Source: Rhynchopus sp. YZ270_cl-10 | Taxonomy: Eukaryota > Euglenozoa > Diplonemea > Diplonemida > Diplonemidae | Length of the DNA: 64,000 nucleotides | NCBI GenBank assembly: GCA_964035575.1 | Contig: OZ037929.1 | Coordinates: 248,001-312,000 of the forward strand | Reading direction: 5' to 3' | Shown here: in pieces, positions 10,403 to 22,005 of the stretch | How the letters are laid out: each line of letters opens with the position of its first letter | Numbering within the stretch: the first letter of the stretch is position 1 | The notes under the pieces: model-generated | Told to the model about the DNA's origin: nothing | Database searches by the model: none | The model's input: the letters and a program-made list of their open reading frames with translations, nothing else | Program-made: the position numbers and the translations under genes

Positions 10403-11498
10403 CTGCTGCTGGAGTTGCGCCCCACCCTGCGAGCTCTGTGCGACCTGTGGTGTGGGCTGCTGCGGCTGCTGTGGCGGCAGTTGTGTGGGCTGTTGTGGTT
10501 GCATATTCGCCATCTGCAGCTGCTGCTGAAGCTGCTGCTGCTGCTGCTGGATCTGCTGCAGGATGTGCTGGTTCTGCACCTGCAGCTGCGTCATGTTAGG
10601 CTGTGCGGCCATCTGCTGCTGCAGTTGCTGCTGCTGCTGCTGAAGGTGTTGAAGGTGCTGGAGATGCTGCAACTGCTGGTGCTGTTGCTGGACGAGCCGT
10701 TGCTGCTGGAGCATCTGTAAAAGATAAACAAATGTACACGCCGAACAAAACACACCTCAAAAAACACACCTGGAACTGCCCATTGTCCACCGGCACCTGC
10801 TGCCCGGGGAGCCCAAAGCTGGGAATGCCCGGGAGCCCCGATTGCGCCTGCGACACCTGGATCCCTTGTGGGCTGTAGCTGGACGACCGTGCCTGCCTTG
10901 GCGAGCCGTGGCTGCCTGGAGACTTCGAGGCTGCGGAGGCTGTGTGTGGGATGGTGGTGTCAGAACTATTTGAAAAAATGCAAAACACCGACACCTCAAA
11001 CACATTGAATGAGAACATCACCTTGAAAACCCCTACACATAAGCCTTGCTTTCCGCAACTACCAAACAATTTGGTGTCCAAATAAGGCGGATTTGGGGAT
11101 TTTTTGAAGTAATTTGTCCCCTTTTTGGACGACACAAAGACTACCTCACTTTAACCAAAAGAAATCCTTTGAAAACACCCCAGGGTGCAAAACTCTGGGA
11201 GTAACAAAAAAATGACAACATCACAAAACGACATACGAGACAGTTCGTCATCACCGTGCGCAAATCCACAGCTGTCTGCGTACTTGCAGTGCCCCTTTTC
11301 CCAGTGGCGGCAGAGTGATGTTTTGAGCATCGTGGTCTTGAGGCCTATCAACGGGCTTGTGTCGACCTTCTTGGCGCCGAGCTGTCCCGCAAGCTGCCCA
11401 GGCAGCTGCCCCGCTGCCTGCAGGCCTGCTTGCGCGACGAGGGGTGTGCCTGCCTTCATGCTTTCTGCGTACGCCATCTCCACTGTCTGGCCCTCCAT
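9511..11498 (-). CDS. CCCH zinc-finger, poly-Q RNA-binding protein (4 exons)
   Basis: Exons in transcript order are 11237-11498, 10770-10939, 10086-10714 and 9511-10024. All junctions are GT-AG and phases agree, giving 524 residues. Residues 58-87 hold one tristetraprolin-like finger (KTSLCRHWEKGHCKYADSCG..H; C63, C71, C77, H81, spacing C-x7-C-x5-C-x3-H), which typically binds AU-rich mRNA. Exons 2-3 encode a Pro/Ser-rich linker and a long Gln tract with Leu/His (roughly residues 145-290). The last exon has a basic block (about 405-455, containing LPGIGNFTFSRRAKCAKKLK and VRFKL) that resembles a cold-shock-type beta-barrel; that part is inference. Likely a cytoplasmic regulator of mRNA stability or translation. 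The poly-Q tract comes from CAG-rich repeats and may vary in length. Confidence 0.85.
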
Positions 11499-11922
11499 TG
11501 CTCAAGAGCCGCTGGCGGGTGTTGTGTGGCCACTCACACCCCAACCCTCCTGGCGAGCCTCGGCCCTCCCGTTCGCTGAGGCGGGTGGGGGGGGTGTGGG
11601 TTGGGTGGTGGGTGCTTTGCCTCTGGTAGGTGGAAGGTGGAGGGAGGGTGAGGTTTACCAAGGGGATTGACGAAACATCTTGTTTCATATGCTAACTATT
11701 CTACTGAATAGAAGGTATAATAGGGTGCACTAAATGTACCCAAAAAAATTTTTTTACGGAACATCTTGGGGGGAAAAGATTGGATCTCTCTCTGCATTGC
11801 TTCGGCTTTTTTTTTTTTTTTTGCCAAAAAAAAAGCATTTTTTGTTGACGTTACCAAAAGGAGGAGAGGAGGTATGGAGGGGGGTCACCAAATGGGCGTT
11901 CGTACAAAAAAAAGTGAAGTTA

Positions 11923-11984
11923 TTAATGCAGGCACCTCCGACTGACCCACGTACGATGCCAGCCATCCGGATGAAAGCACAAGT
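11923..11984 (+). repeat. Dispersed 'ATGCAGGCACCTCCGACTGA' module (B type)
   Basis: ATGCAGGCACCTCCGACTGA is followed by CCCACGTACGATGCCAGCC and CGGATGAAAGCACAA. Copies lie at 40681, 46247, 47317 and 48921. At 11923 and 40681 the homology continues downstream (CGGCCAACAACAG, AAAAAGGAAACCTAA), so the full unit is at least 110 bp. Probably a SINE-like element. Confidence 0.6.
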
Positions 11985-13104
11985 ACCCTGCGGCCAACAA
12001 CAGAAGATGTAAAAAGGAAACCTAATGACTGGCCCGTACCGTAAGAGAACGAGGGCGGTTCACAACCGCTCGACAGCCGGCGGCCCACCTTCCGTTGAAG
12101 AGTTGTGAGCTTACAGGTACTGCAGTTCGCTGCACCCAACGCTTGATGCACGATAGTCTACACAAGAGAGCAGAAACCCAAAAACACAAAAAGGGGTGGG
12201 CGGGGGGGTCACAACATCTCTCTCTTGGCGCCCCATGCTGTACCGACAGTTGGGCCTCACCCTTTCTCTTAGGGATATACATGGACGTCCTTACAGGCAG
12301 CACACCGTAACCCAAAGGCGTGGCAGAGAGACTCCGTAGAGCGACTCTGGCCTGACCGCTGGCCATTTATGCTCCGGGTGCGAGCACCCATCATAGCATA
12401 GGGGGGCCAGCCTGACCCAGCATTTATATACCCTGCCAGGGTGAACTAGCATAAAAGAGGGCAGGGGCGTTTAGACCCTGAGGACTAGGGGAAGTCCCGC
12501 ATACCCCAACAGAAAGACAAAGGCTATGCACTGGTGATATAGGAGAGGCAGGGTTGCTGAAAAACAAAAAGACCCTGAAGGCACAAAAACGCCCCGCATA
12601 CCCCTCCTCGCCTCCTGTTTTGTAATCTCTCAGGTAGGAGACATCGGTTCGAGCGGTCAACACCTTCATAGAGTTTCTGGAGGAACGGACCCCCGGATGC
12701 AATTTAAGGTCCAGCCCAGGACCAAAAAAATGTGTGGAAAAATTCAGGGTGACGTGCGACGAGGGGGGAGGGGAGAGGGAGGAATAAAGAGCGAAAAAAA
12801 AAGAAATTCCTTTGTAAGATAATCCAGCACTGCATAGCTATCTTAGAAAGACTGGGCAATTTTTTCTTTCTCGAAGAACCGGTTTTTAACGCATTCATTC
12901 TTACCATTTTTCTACAGTAAGCAATTTAAAGGGTGTATCATGTACAGCCCTTCCTTATTAGTTCCTTCCGGTATGCAACAAAGGATGCGTAAATAACGAG
13001 GTGCAATGAGGCCTCCGTGGGGTGGGACACACCTAGAGAAAAGGAGGATGGTAAAAGTGCACCAGATGTTTTGGGGGGAATGAGAAACAAAAAGAAAAGT
13101 TGTT

Positions 13105-13140
13105 CAGATGAACCTAAGCCTCACTGTGCTTAGTCTGATT
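13105..13140 (+). repeat. Structured hairpin repeat
   Basis: CAGATGAACCTAAGC is followed by CTCACTGT and GCTTAGTCTG, so CTAAGC pairs with GCTTAG and the outer CAGA with TCTG. A further copy at 13486-13520 has loop CTCGCAGT. Confidence 0.55.
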
Positions 13141-14506
13141 AGATTATTCTTTGGTTTCATCAGTCATTTGCGTTTTTTGTGTGTTATTGCTACTCGTGGG
13201 TGGCAATTTGTTTTAAGTAAGGCTTGGGGGAAACAGGGGGCAGTGTTTAGTCACCTCCTAAACAAATAGCCATGGGGGGGGATGCGTTTTTAAGGTGTCA
13301 GAACCACCTTTTTTGCGTAACTGTATCAGTAGAGGGGAGTGAAAGACCAAAAAAAAAAAGAGAGAGAGAAAAAGAGTAGTTGAAATGTGCCAAAACGCAG
13401 CTCAGTCGAAAGAAATACATTCATATACTTACTATTTATAACACAAACAGTAAGCACTAAAGGGTGTAACACGAAAGAAATGTATAACATGACCCTAAGC
13501 CTCGCAGTGCTTAGTTTGACTATATTACTTAATGTTTAGTCACCTTGATCATCGCCACCGAAGACAAAAAAAGAGAAGTTGAAAGTGCAAAATGCCTCAA
13601 CAGACACCAACAACAACAAAAGAGCATAGTACCGAATCAATGCAGACACCCCTCCCCAGAGGAAAGGCTTTTGTTTTGGGTGGGGGTTTTGAGGGTGTTG
13701 AAACAGATGTCGGAACCTGAGAGTTCTGAGGCGGTTTTGTAATAAAACAATAAAAAAGGGTCTTTAGTTCCACCACAGTTCAAAACGTTCACAGGGGGGA
13801 AGCCACAAGCTACCTGTGTGAGAGATCACACAAAAATTGTTCGGTAGTTTCATGTACCTGAATGCACGTGAGGTTGATAGTGGGAACACCTCTGCTGACG
13901 CAGGCACTATCCGAAAAAGGCAACAAAAAATACAAATCCCCTTCGTCAACAAAAGAAGAAGAAAAAACGTTTGAAGAAAACCCGAAAAGAACGCTGGCTT
14001 GAAATATATTAAGCCTTCTCGTGAACAGTGTACCTTTGTCCATTTCGTGGTTTTCCATTTGAATAGAAAGCAATATGCGATAAATGTTGTTAATGAGAAG
14101 AAGAGAAGGCTGAAAGTGCTAGCGCCTCACCGTTCATCGGCGGGACGCAAAGGCACTACTACTGAAAAACAAATATTCGCTTTTTTTTCGGTTTCAAAAT
14201 CGCGACATAATCCACTCGCGGCGTGTCTGATCGTTTCTTGCTCACACTCTAACATCGACAACAACGATTCTAAGAGAGAGCAACACGATATGGGTTAGAT
14301 AGCCAGAACACTGTGGAGCAGGATTCACTGCGCGTTGTCAACATGTCGTGCACACGCATGATAACAAATGTTTTTTTGAAAAAAAATAAATGGAAGTTGT
14401 AAACAAAACGCCAAAGAGAGAACCAAAGAAAGAGCAGTTGAAACGCTCTAAAAAAAAAACGAAGCTCGAGGTCAAGCTCACGCACGACATGAACATAAAA
14501 TAAAAA

Positions 14507-14580
14507 GTGAAGTTTTTGATAGTGCAAAATGCCTCGACGCAGGGGGCACTGACACTCCGCGGAGTTATCGAACCCGGGGA
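14507..14580 (+). repeat. Dispersed 'AGTGCAAA...GGCACT' module, long copy
   Basis: AGTGCAAAATGCCTCGACGC leads into GGGCACTGACACTCCGCGGA, followed by GTTATCGAACCCGGGG. The tail looks like a weak pol III B box (GTTATCGAACC). The copy at 57842 in the bL12m intron has the same layout. Confidence 0.45.
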
Positions 14581-14797
14581 GGGGAAAAAAAAAAAGGCAG
14601 GAAGAAGGAAAAAATCGTCACCCTGAAAGTTCTTGGAACATTTTTACCACCTCCCATTTACCCCCCCTCCTCCTCTCCTTTCCCCCTTTTTGCTTTTTGC
14701 AAAATACCATTTCCAACGGTCTTCGACACAAAATTCGAATGCACCCCTTTCCCCAACGTAATTTTTTTTGAAAATAAAATATAATAAAAAATGCAGC

Positions 14798-17788
14798 CTA
14801 TTCCTCATCGTCACTGTCCGGCCCACTTCGCGCACTGCGTTTGCCTTTCTTCCCCTTCCCTGTCGTCACCATCAGTGCCTCCACCTCGGCAGCTGCCCCC
14901 TCTTCTCCCTCCTCGCCTTTATCATCACCAGTTGCCCTCTGCGCTTTCCTCCGCTCCTTTTTTTCGTTCTTGCGCTTCGTCTTCTGAGACTCCACTAACG
15001 TACCAAGGTCGTCGCCATCCTCCTCTGCAGCTACCCCCTTCCTCTTCTTGTCCTTCTTGTCCTTCTTCTGGTTCTTCTCCCCTGTCTTCGATGTTTTGTT
15101 GTGCCTTCTCGTAATCACCCCAGAAACAACCACATCACCAGAAATTGGGGTCACAGACACCTCAGAACTCTCTTTTTTTGCAAGCAGATCGTTACTGTAG
15201 ACGGGACGCACCCCGGGGGCGTTCCAGACTGTGATGTGATAGCGTTTTGTCTCCACTAATGGAATTGGCGCTTCAGAACGAGCGCTTTTTTTGCCTAGGC
15301 TTACTTCGATGCAGGCACCTTTGTCGTCTTTCACGAAGTTGGTGATAACGCATTCATATGGCTTGCCAATATGCTTTGCAATCTCTGCTGCGTGCTCCAC
15401 CGAATTTTCTGGGTAAAACCCGATGGTAACGTGAAACTCCTCCTTCGAAGGTTTGACACCATGCGCCTTGCACAATGCAATGATCGTATCATTCGTTTCC
15501 TCATCAAATGTGATTGAATCAATCAAAGGACTCACTTTAGCTGCCAACGCCAGCTCCCCTTGCTTCACCGCTGCGTACACAGTGGACAGCTCCTTCAACG
15601 TCGGGATGTGAAACGCATCGATGTGGCAGTCCGGAAGCTCTTCCTGATCCTCTTGAACCTCATCTTCCTCCTCCTCTTCCTCCCCTTCAACAATCGGAGG
15701 CAAAATGTTGAGTTTCGTGAGCTCCTCGATGATGTAAAGGGTTTTTTCTTCGACCGAGAATCTAATAGGTGGGTTGATAACAGTGTGGTGGACCGGCGGT
15801 TCGAATTCTTCGATGAAAGAGCGAATGACACGGCGCCCTGTGTGTGGGTCTTGAACAGATTTGTGTCCACAGCCGCGTTGGTTGAGGCGGGACTCAGCGA
15901 TGGCATAGACTTCTTCTGCATCGCGGTCCACATCGCATACGGTACCTTCCGCATCCCACACCCCAGCAAAGTTGACAAAAATGGGAAACGGAATTCGATT
16001 TTTGATCTTCTCAATATCCGTCATATCGTCCTCATCCCGCTTTTTCAACCCCTTCGGACGCTGTGCAAAGGCATTCAATACCGCTTCTCTATGGCTTTCG
16101 GTATGGTTATTTCTGTCTGCGACGAGAATATATTTTGTCCCCTTCCCTTTCATGTAGGCAGCAACCTTCTGAAGATGGCAGTTAATGAAGGAGGTGAAGT
16201 TCGCGTGGTTGTCTTGTGTATCGTAATGGCAGGATTGCCTGAAAACACTGCAAAGAGTCCGCATAACAGTGCTTTTCCCCATGCAAGGCACTCCAACGGG
16301 GATGAGGACCGCCATTTGCTGTGGTTTATATTTTGGGGTGGTAACCGCAGATCTTGCGCCTACTGCGGTATCGACCTCCTCCAGGGTGGGTTCGGTTGGT
16401 GCGAACTGTTTGAGGTCCCATCCTACGGTGTTCATTGCGGTGACAAATTCGTCGACCACCTGACGACCTAGGGTTGCCCAGTATGCTTCCACGTAGGTAT
16501 CTTTCCATTTCAGTGGCGTAGCGCTTGCCTTAGAGATCGCAGCGGCGCGGAGAATGAACCATCTGCAGATGGTTTTTTGAAGCGCAATGTTTGGGTCCTC
16601 AATGCTCCGCTTCTCTGTAAAGACGCACCATTGCTTCAACGCTTTTTCCAACACCTTAAACAGACGTGGGTCAACTTCTGTTCCACCATCTTTGTTGATT
16701 TTCCGGATAGGTTGCAGATCATTGCGGTAATCCAACGCATTTTTTTCGTGCGTCAAAAACGGTCTTAAACATTGTGTCACCATCTGATAGGTCCAGCATT
16801 TGTATTTGATAGACGGCAGTTCAACTCCCTTTGCCCATCTGCGGATCACAAAGCCTTCGATAATATCACCCTTAATGAGTCGTCTGTGGTTGTTTCTCAG
16901 ATGAACGTCAGGGTCATTCAAATCAGTTACCCCCTTTTCAAGCAGTGTGAGTGTCAGAATATTCCGGTTTTGCGCGATGACGTCCAAAAATTTGAGGATT
17001 TTTTCGTGATCCTTCAGGGTGCACGGTTCATCCGCTGGGAGACCGCATGCAGAGCAGATTTCAAAGAGTTCTGAAGGCTCGAGATACGAAATTTTCTTTT
17101 CACCATCGGCACTGAACAGCCTGCTCATGGAGGTCACGATAAACCCGCTTTTGTGATAAGCATAGCCATGCGAAGCGTCATCTGCGTAGAAATTCTCTGA
17201 CCCGATTGTGGTGATTCCGTGGCTCCAGAGTTTTTCTAGGGTTTCCTCTGTGAGGTGCGGGGACACCACTTCGTGGCCCATGGTGGGGAAGGATCTGCGA
17301 GGCGGAGTTGCTGTGGTGTCGCAGCTGTTCTTGCTGGAGACTGTGTAGCAGACTTCGTTGTTGTGCTTGAAGATGGTGGTGATGCCGAGACTGCCGCTGT
17401 ATTTGATGTAGAAGGAAAGGCGGTCGACGCTGTCATCGTAGATGTCATCAATGTTGCGTTGTCTCGAATCGTTCGCGAATTTTGGATAAAATGTTCCAGC
17501 CCCAACCATCTGCTTCGCTTCAACATCCATGATCAGTACAAAGCCCCGAGGAAGGCCCATCTTCTTAGCCAGGCGCACCAGAATCATATCCTGGAAGCAC
17601 GAAATATGCGTCGCCAGCAGGCCGCGGTCGCGGTTGTAGGTGTGTCGCAGGGAGAGCTTGTTGTGGCGGATGACCCCGGAGAGCTCGGACCACCATTTGC
17701 TGCTGTCCTCGCGGAGCACCTCGTGGACGAGGGCGTTCATTGCATTGGTCTTGGCGCTGGGGAGCGTCTCGAATGGGACGTAACCCAT
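14798..17788 (-). CDS. Trl1-type tRNA ligase (ligase, kinase, cyclic phosphodiesterase)
   Basis: This single-exon gene encodes 996 residues and starts at an ATG 20 bases after a CTCCTTAG site. It joins tRNA halves after intron removal by healing and sealing the 2',3'-cyclic phosphate and 5'-OH ends. Visible parts in order: an adenylyltransferase with motif I K-Y-S-G (K129, in IKYSGSLGITT), EGFV (311-314) and the lysine motif IKYKCW (327-332). Next come a polynucleotide kinase P-loop GVPCMGKST (499-507), an acidic linker (about 700-718) and a 2H phosphoesterase domain with two HxT motifs, FHVTIGFY (H786, T788) and YHITVW (H851, T853). The tail (895-996) is rich in Lys/Glu and probably disordered. 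Domain order matches fungal Trl1 and related protist enzymes. A dispersed D-type repeat lies about 125 bases upstream. Confidence 0.9.
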   Translation of the reverse strand: MGYVPFETLPSAKTNAMNALVHEVLREDSSKWWSELSGVIRHNKLSLRHTYNRDRGLLATHISCFQDMILVRLAKKMGLPRGFVLIMDVEAKQMVGAGTFYPKFANDSRQRNIDDIYDDSVDRLSFYIKYSGSLGITTIFKHNNEVCYTVSSKNSCDTTATPPRRSFPTMGHEVVSPHLTEETLEKLWSHGITTIGSENFYADDASHGYAYHKSGFIVTSMSRLFSADGEKKISYLEPSELFEICSACGLPADEPCTLKDHEKILKFLDVIAQNRNILTLTLLEKGVTDLNDPDVHLRNNHRRLIKGDIIEGFVIRRWAKGVELPSIKYKCWTYQMVTQCLRPFLTHEKNALDYRNDLQPIRKINKDGGTEVDPRLFKVLEKALKQWCVFTEKRSIEDPNIALQKTICRWFILRAAAISKASATPLKWKDTYVEAYWATLGRQVVDEFVTAMNTVGWDLKQFAPTEPTLEEVDTAVGARSAVTTPKYKPQQMAVLIPVGVPCMGKSTVMRTLCSVFRQSCHYDTQDNHANFTSFINCHLQKVAAYMKGKGTKYILVADRNNHTESHREAVLNAFAQRPKGLKKRDEDDMTDIEKIKNRIPFPIFVNFAGVWDAEGTVCDVDRDAEEVYAIAESRLNQRGCGHKSVQDPHTGRRVIRSFIEEFEPPVHHTVINPPIRFSVEEKTLYIIEELTKLNILPPIVEGEEEEEEDEVQEDQEELPDCHIDAFHIPTLKELSTVYAAVKQGELALAAKVSPLIDSITFDEETNDTIIALCKAHGVKPSKEEFHVTIGFYPENSVEHAAEIAKHIGKPYECVITNFVKDDKGACIEVSLGKKSARSEAPIPLVETKRYHITVWNAPGVRPVYSNDLLAKKESSEVSVTPISGDVVVSGVITRRHNKTSKTGEKNQKKDKKDKKRKGVAAEEDGDDLGTLVESQKTKRKNEKKERRKAQRATGDDKGEEGEEGAAAEVEALMVTTGKGKKGKRSARSGPDSDDEE

Positions 17789-17912
17789 TGTGTTGTGTTT
17801 TTAGTTTTGTCTAAGGAGGGTGAGGGTGTTGTCAGAGAATAGTTAAAAGAGATGAGTTGGAGATGAGGAAAAATGACGTTGTATGCACAGCGTTGAGAAG
17901 GAGTTGTTTTTG

Positions 17913-17979
17913 TTGATAAATTGTTGGAGTAGTGTAGTTGCCTTGGTGTTGCCAACCGAGTTGTGTGCAATCTCCACTG
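17913..17979 (-). repeat. D-type module upstream of the tRNA ligase gene
   Basis: Read on the gene strand it gives AGTGGAGATTGC, GGCAACACC, GGCAACTACACTACTCCAAC and AATTTATCA. The same order is found directly before the ATG of the gene at 37555-38850. It may be part of the 5' untranslated region or a promoter-like element; function is inference. Confidence 0.5.
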
Positions 17980-18034
17980 ATCTCAGTTGTGCACAGCGTT
18001 GGAAAAGGAGTTGTTTTTTGTTGGTAGGAATATT

Positions 18035-18082
18035 TTGAAAAACTATGGTAGGTGAAGACAGGCCCCCGAGGATGAGCTCCAC
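18035..18082 (+). repeat. C-type module
   Basis: GAAAAACTATGGTAGGTGAA is followed by GACAGGCCCCCGAGGATGAG and CTCCACTCTTTATAGCATTT. The copy at 29401 matches almost base for base over the same span and is likewise followed by a D-type part, so C and D form one composite of about 100-120 bp at both sites. Confidence 0.6.
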
Positions 18083-18876
18083 TCTTTATAGCATTTTTGA
18101 TAAAAATTGTTTGGAGTAGTGTAGTTGCCTCGTGCAAATCTCCGCTGATCTCCACTTGTTGGTCTAGGAAATCTTGCTTCAGGAGTCCTTGACTAGTTAT
18201 ATCCCGTGAAATTTTCGCCTCTGATGTAGAAGTAGAAAAGAATCTCTCATTGGATCATGCGTTCTCTTGATCCTAAAAGAAAAGGTGAAAAGGGGGGGCA
18301 TTTGTTATAACTTTATTGGGTGGTTGGTACAAAAAAAAAAGGGGGGGTTGGAAATCATCAGGAAAAAAAAAACGTTGCATGGAAGAGAAAGAAAACTTGT
18401 AAGACGTGGATGTGCCTCTTCGTGCACACACTATCTTTAGAGAAAAAAAATAACGCAGTTATTCTTGCCTACCTTTTGCTGCTTTTGGTACAGCCGGCCG
18501 ACAAACACCGCAAAAAAAATGTCCTCCACATCCCTTCCCTACCCTCTTAGGGATCTATTCATGCAAAGAAAAATTTTCTCCTATTTGGTGCTATGTGATA
18601 TGTCCTTGGCATGCGACGTTCTCCTTCATGAGCACAGCATCGATCTTGCGCTCCACTGCCTAATAAACGTTTTTAAAAATAGGACGGAGCACCCCTAGCA
18701 ATCTACACGGTACCGTAACAGTTCCAAGTTGGTACTTCATTGTAGACGCGTCCAGGGCAGTGTTAGCCGAGAATCAGATGCCGCAGTTGCACCCGAGAGC
18801 GCGACCGCAGCCACATCAACCCTATACTAACGCGAACCCTCTAGCAATCTACACGTACCCTCGGAGCCAATCCTTT

Positions 18877-18922
<46 letters not shown>

Positions 18923-19130
18923 TTCTGTCGGCCAGCGTTGCGAAGAGGAATGCAGCCACCCCCTGTGTTGCCGCCTCCACTGCCTGTCTACTCCTATCCT
19001 TCAAACCCATTTGATTGCGATGTGAAACGCATCCTCAAAAACGAAATAGGTCAACCGACTTTGTCAGCGACCTGTCCCCTCCGGATCACCACCATTCCTT
19101 TTTTATGTCCACTCCTTACCTACCCTCTTT

Positions 19131-21974
19131 TTACCACTCAAAAGAGCAGTGACAACCACAGCCGAGGGGGCAGAGGGGTGAGTTTGAGGAGGTTTGCCAG
19201 CCTTTGAGGCAGAGCACATGCGACACATGCCCACACAACCTGCAGGTTGAGCTTAACCCCCTCACCGCCCTGCTACACACAGCGCAGAGGAGCAACGCAT
19301 CGGCCGCTAGCTGCTCTTCTTGCTCTGCAGGGATGCACTCTGCTGCTGTACAGGGGTCGGGCACCACGGCGACAAGCTGCAATAACAGCGCCATACAACG
19401 GGCCACCTCCAATGCTTGGATCCGCACCCCTGCCACGCATGCATTGTCATGCAAAAACCCCATGCACGCATACGCCTCGGTATAGCACTCCACAGGCAAA
19501 CAACACAACGCACCCTTCCTCTGCAGCACTCTGCTCTTCATGGTGTGCTCGCCATCACAGTATTCGTCCTCGACAGCCTTTTGTATTTCATTTGCAGACC
19601 GTTTCACGTAGCCCAGAAGCGCCGTGCACGCCATCGCACCTACAAAGTTAAACCGTTGTGCAGAAAGGGCCTTTCGAAACAATACTGTTGCACTCCGTTT
19701 CGCCGCAACACTGTCCACTCCAGTAAACACAACCAACTGAGTGAGCACGCGGAGGACAGATGCTTCGTCGTGCGCTCCATTCGACACTGCGACCGATGTG
19801 TTCCATAGGATGTCCTCCATCAAACTGGGTGCTCCCGAAAACCGCCATTCAGGCCGAAACTGATCTCGTTGCCCGGCACTACACAGACCACGTGGTATAG
19901 GTTCGGTGGGTGAGGGTGAAGGGGAGGGCGAAGGCGAGGGTGGGGTTGACGCAGTGTTGTTGAGGCTCAACATCAGGAGCTGCGAGCGTGAAGACAGCAG
20001 ACCTGCGTCGTGTCCAAAGCCGTAGAGGATGAGCCGCCCATCAGGGGAGAAGACACCAGCGCAGTAGCGAGGGTGGATGATGTATGCACGTTTGTAGCAG
20101 ACCTGAGGTGAGGTGTTGTGGTGGGTTTGGTTTGGTAGGGTTATGTTCTAATGATGTCAAAACTCCCCTTTAAAGAACAAAAAAAAGCGCTATCAACTTC
20201 GCGATTCAAGTATAAAAAATGTTTTATTTTGGTGCGAGCCAAGGAGAGGGGGGGGACTCCTGGGGAGAGGGGGGGGACTCCTGGGGAGAGGGGGGGGACT
20301 CCTGGGGAGAGGGAGATCTAGTATAGGATATAGACAGCCAATAAAAGTGAGGAATAGAGGAGACCGACGAACCGGTTCCAGAACTGATGATAAAGGCAAA
20401 AGAAAGGGGGGATGGAGAGGAGGTCTTTGGATAATATGCTGTAAACGAAAACGATGAGGGGGACGCAAGGCAGAAAACACACCGCAACAAAAACAAAGAA
20501 ATCCTGATGAAGATGGTGGTTGAATTGTGTTAAAGGTGGGGTTAATCGGCACAGCTGCGTTCCCGGCCAACCGGAACTCGAAGAGTTCCGAGGAAATGAT
20601 AGCTATTCTGCCCAAATAGAGCAAGAACAAAAGTCAACATAAAAGATAGTCAGTCTATATCCATTAGATCTCCCCAATCGTGGCAAAAGCCACTCCACCA
20701 GGGTGGTTGATAGGGGGGGACTCCTGGGGAGAGGGGGGGGACTCCTGGGGAGAGGGGGGGACTCCTGGGGAGAGGGGGGGGACTCCTGGGGAGAGGGGGG
20801 GGACTCCTGGGGAGAGGGGGGGGACTCCTGGGGAGAGGGGGGGGACTCCTGGGGAGAGGGGGGGGACTCCTGGGGAGAGGGGGGACTCCTGGGGAGAGGG
20901 GGGGGACTCCTGGGGAGAGGGGGGGACTCCTGGGGAGAGGGGGGGGACTCCTGGGGAGAGGGGGGGGACTCCTGGGGAGAGGGGGGGGACTCCTGGGGAG
21001 AGGGGGGGGACTCCTGGGGAGAGGGGGGGGACTCCTGGGGAGAGGGGGGGGACTCCTGGGGAGAGGGGGGGGACTCCTGGGGAGAGGGGGGGGACTCCTG
21101 GGGAGAGGGGGGGACTCCTGGGGAGAGGGGGGGGACTCCTGGGGAGAGGGGAAATATTGCCTTCATACCTGCGGGGACTGAATCGGGAGGAACGGACACT
21201 GTTCCAGCGCTGCCCGCGGTGTGGACAGACCCTCTCCCAGACCACCTGCTCCACCACCACCCCCTGACCCTGCCACCCCACCGTCCCCACCGCCGCCGCT
21301 GAGGTTGCTTGTAGAGGGGACGAGGGTGCCGCTGCCACCGCCTTCGTCTTCGAGAGAGGCGAGCTCGAGGGAGGTAGGGACGCGGGGGAGGAACTTCTTG
21401 AGCTGCGAGGGTTGGAAGGTGCCGAAGGAGGCGATCTTCTCGTGGCAGGCGTCGAGCATCGCGAGGAGCCATGGCTTGTTCTCGCGCACCGCGTCGAGGA
21501 TGGCCTGCCGCATGTAGCCGACAATCTCATCCAGCACCTTCTCCTCCAGGCTGTGTTCCGTCTCGTTCTTGATGCAGTTGTTGCTAGCGGTCACCTCAGG
21601 CATGAGCTCACCCTGCTTCGCAAGCACTTCAAAGAAAACAACAGGGGGGTTCGCGCTACTGTGAAACGTATGCTCGAGGAATTGGACCTATGTTGGGGGG
21701 AGTGAGGTAATTTTGATTACTTTTGACGGAAGGGATGGGGGGATGTGTCCACTGAGGACTCGAGAAGTGATTAGCAGGAAGCCCATCTCACCTCTATAGA
21801 TGAGGCAGCGCTCTCGTGTGCAATAAGCTGGCCTGACTCCAAAAATAAATAGTTGAAACGTGCTAAAACGCAGCTCAGTCGAGCTCATGCAAAGGGTGGG
21901 ACTGTGGGTATCGTAAGAGAACGGAGGCGGTTCGCAACCGCAACCTCTTTATACCTTCAGCCCTTTTTAAACGG

Positions 21975-22005
<31 letters not shown>

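Larger units (their letters stand above)
11499..14797. other. Gene-free stretch with many dispersed modules
   Basis: No gene is supported. It holds one B-type module (11923-11984), hairpin repeats at 13105-13140 and 13486-13520, and AGTGCAAA modules at 13573-13612, 14105-14157 and 14507-14580. The part 12030-12720 is denser in GC and may contain an untranslated or RNA-like unit: the segment near 12040 with 'cggttcacaaccgc' recurs near 21930. I could not identify an RNA gene in it. Confidence 0.5.
17789..19130. other. Intergenic stretch with clustered C/D modules
   Basis: No gene seen. D-type modules at 17913-17979 and 18100-18150 and a C-type module at 18035-18082 lie close together, separated by two copies of a 'cacagcgttg.gaa.aggagttgttt' segment (17886 and 17995). 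At 18700-18860 the segment CTAGCAATCTACACG occurs twice. A hairpin of the ATGTGC/GCACA subtype is at 18402-18430. Confidence 0.55.

Noticed and set aside
12600-12720. tRNA or small RNA gene around 'ggttcgagcgg'
   Set aside because: A B-box-like word is present, but no cloverleaf or partner A box could be traced.
20712-21152. CRISPR-like array of regular repeats
   Set aside because: Units are head-to-tail without unique spacers; a minisatellite in a eukaryotic intron.
20603-21302. Long Pro/Ser-Gln-Glu and Gly-Thr-Pro-Gly-Glu-Arg frames
   Set aside because: Generated by the 20-21 bp minisatellite in a spliced intron; the true exon ends at 21169.
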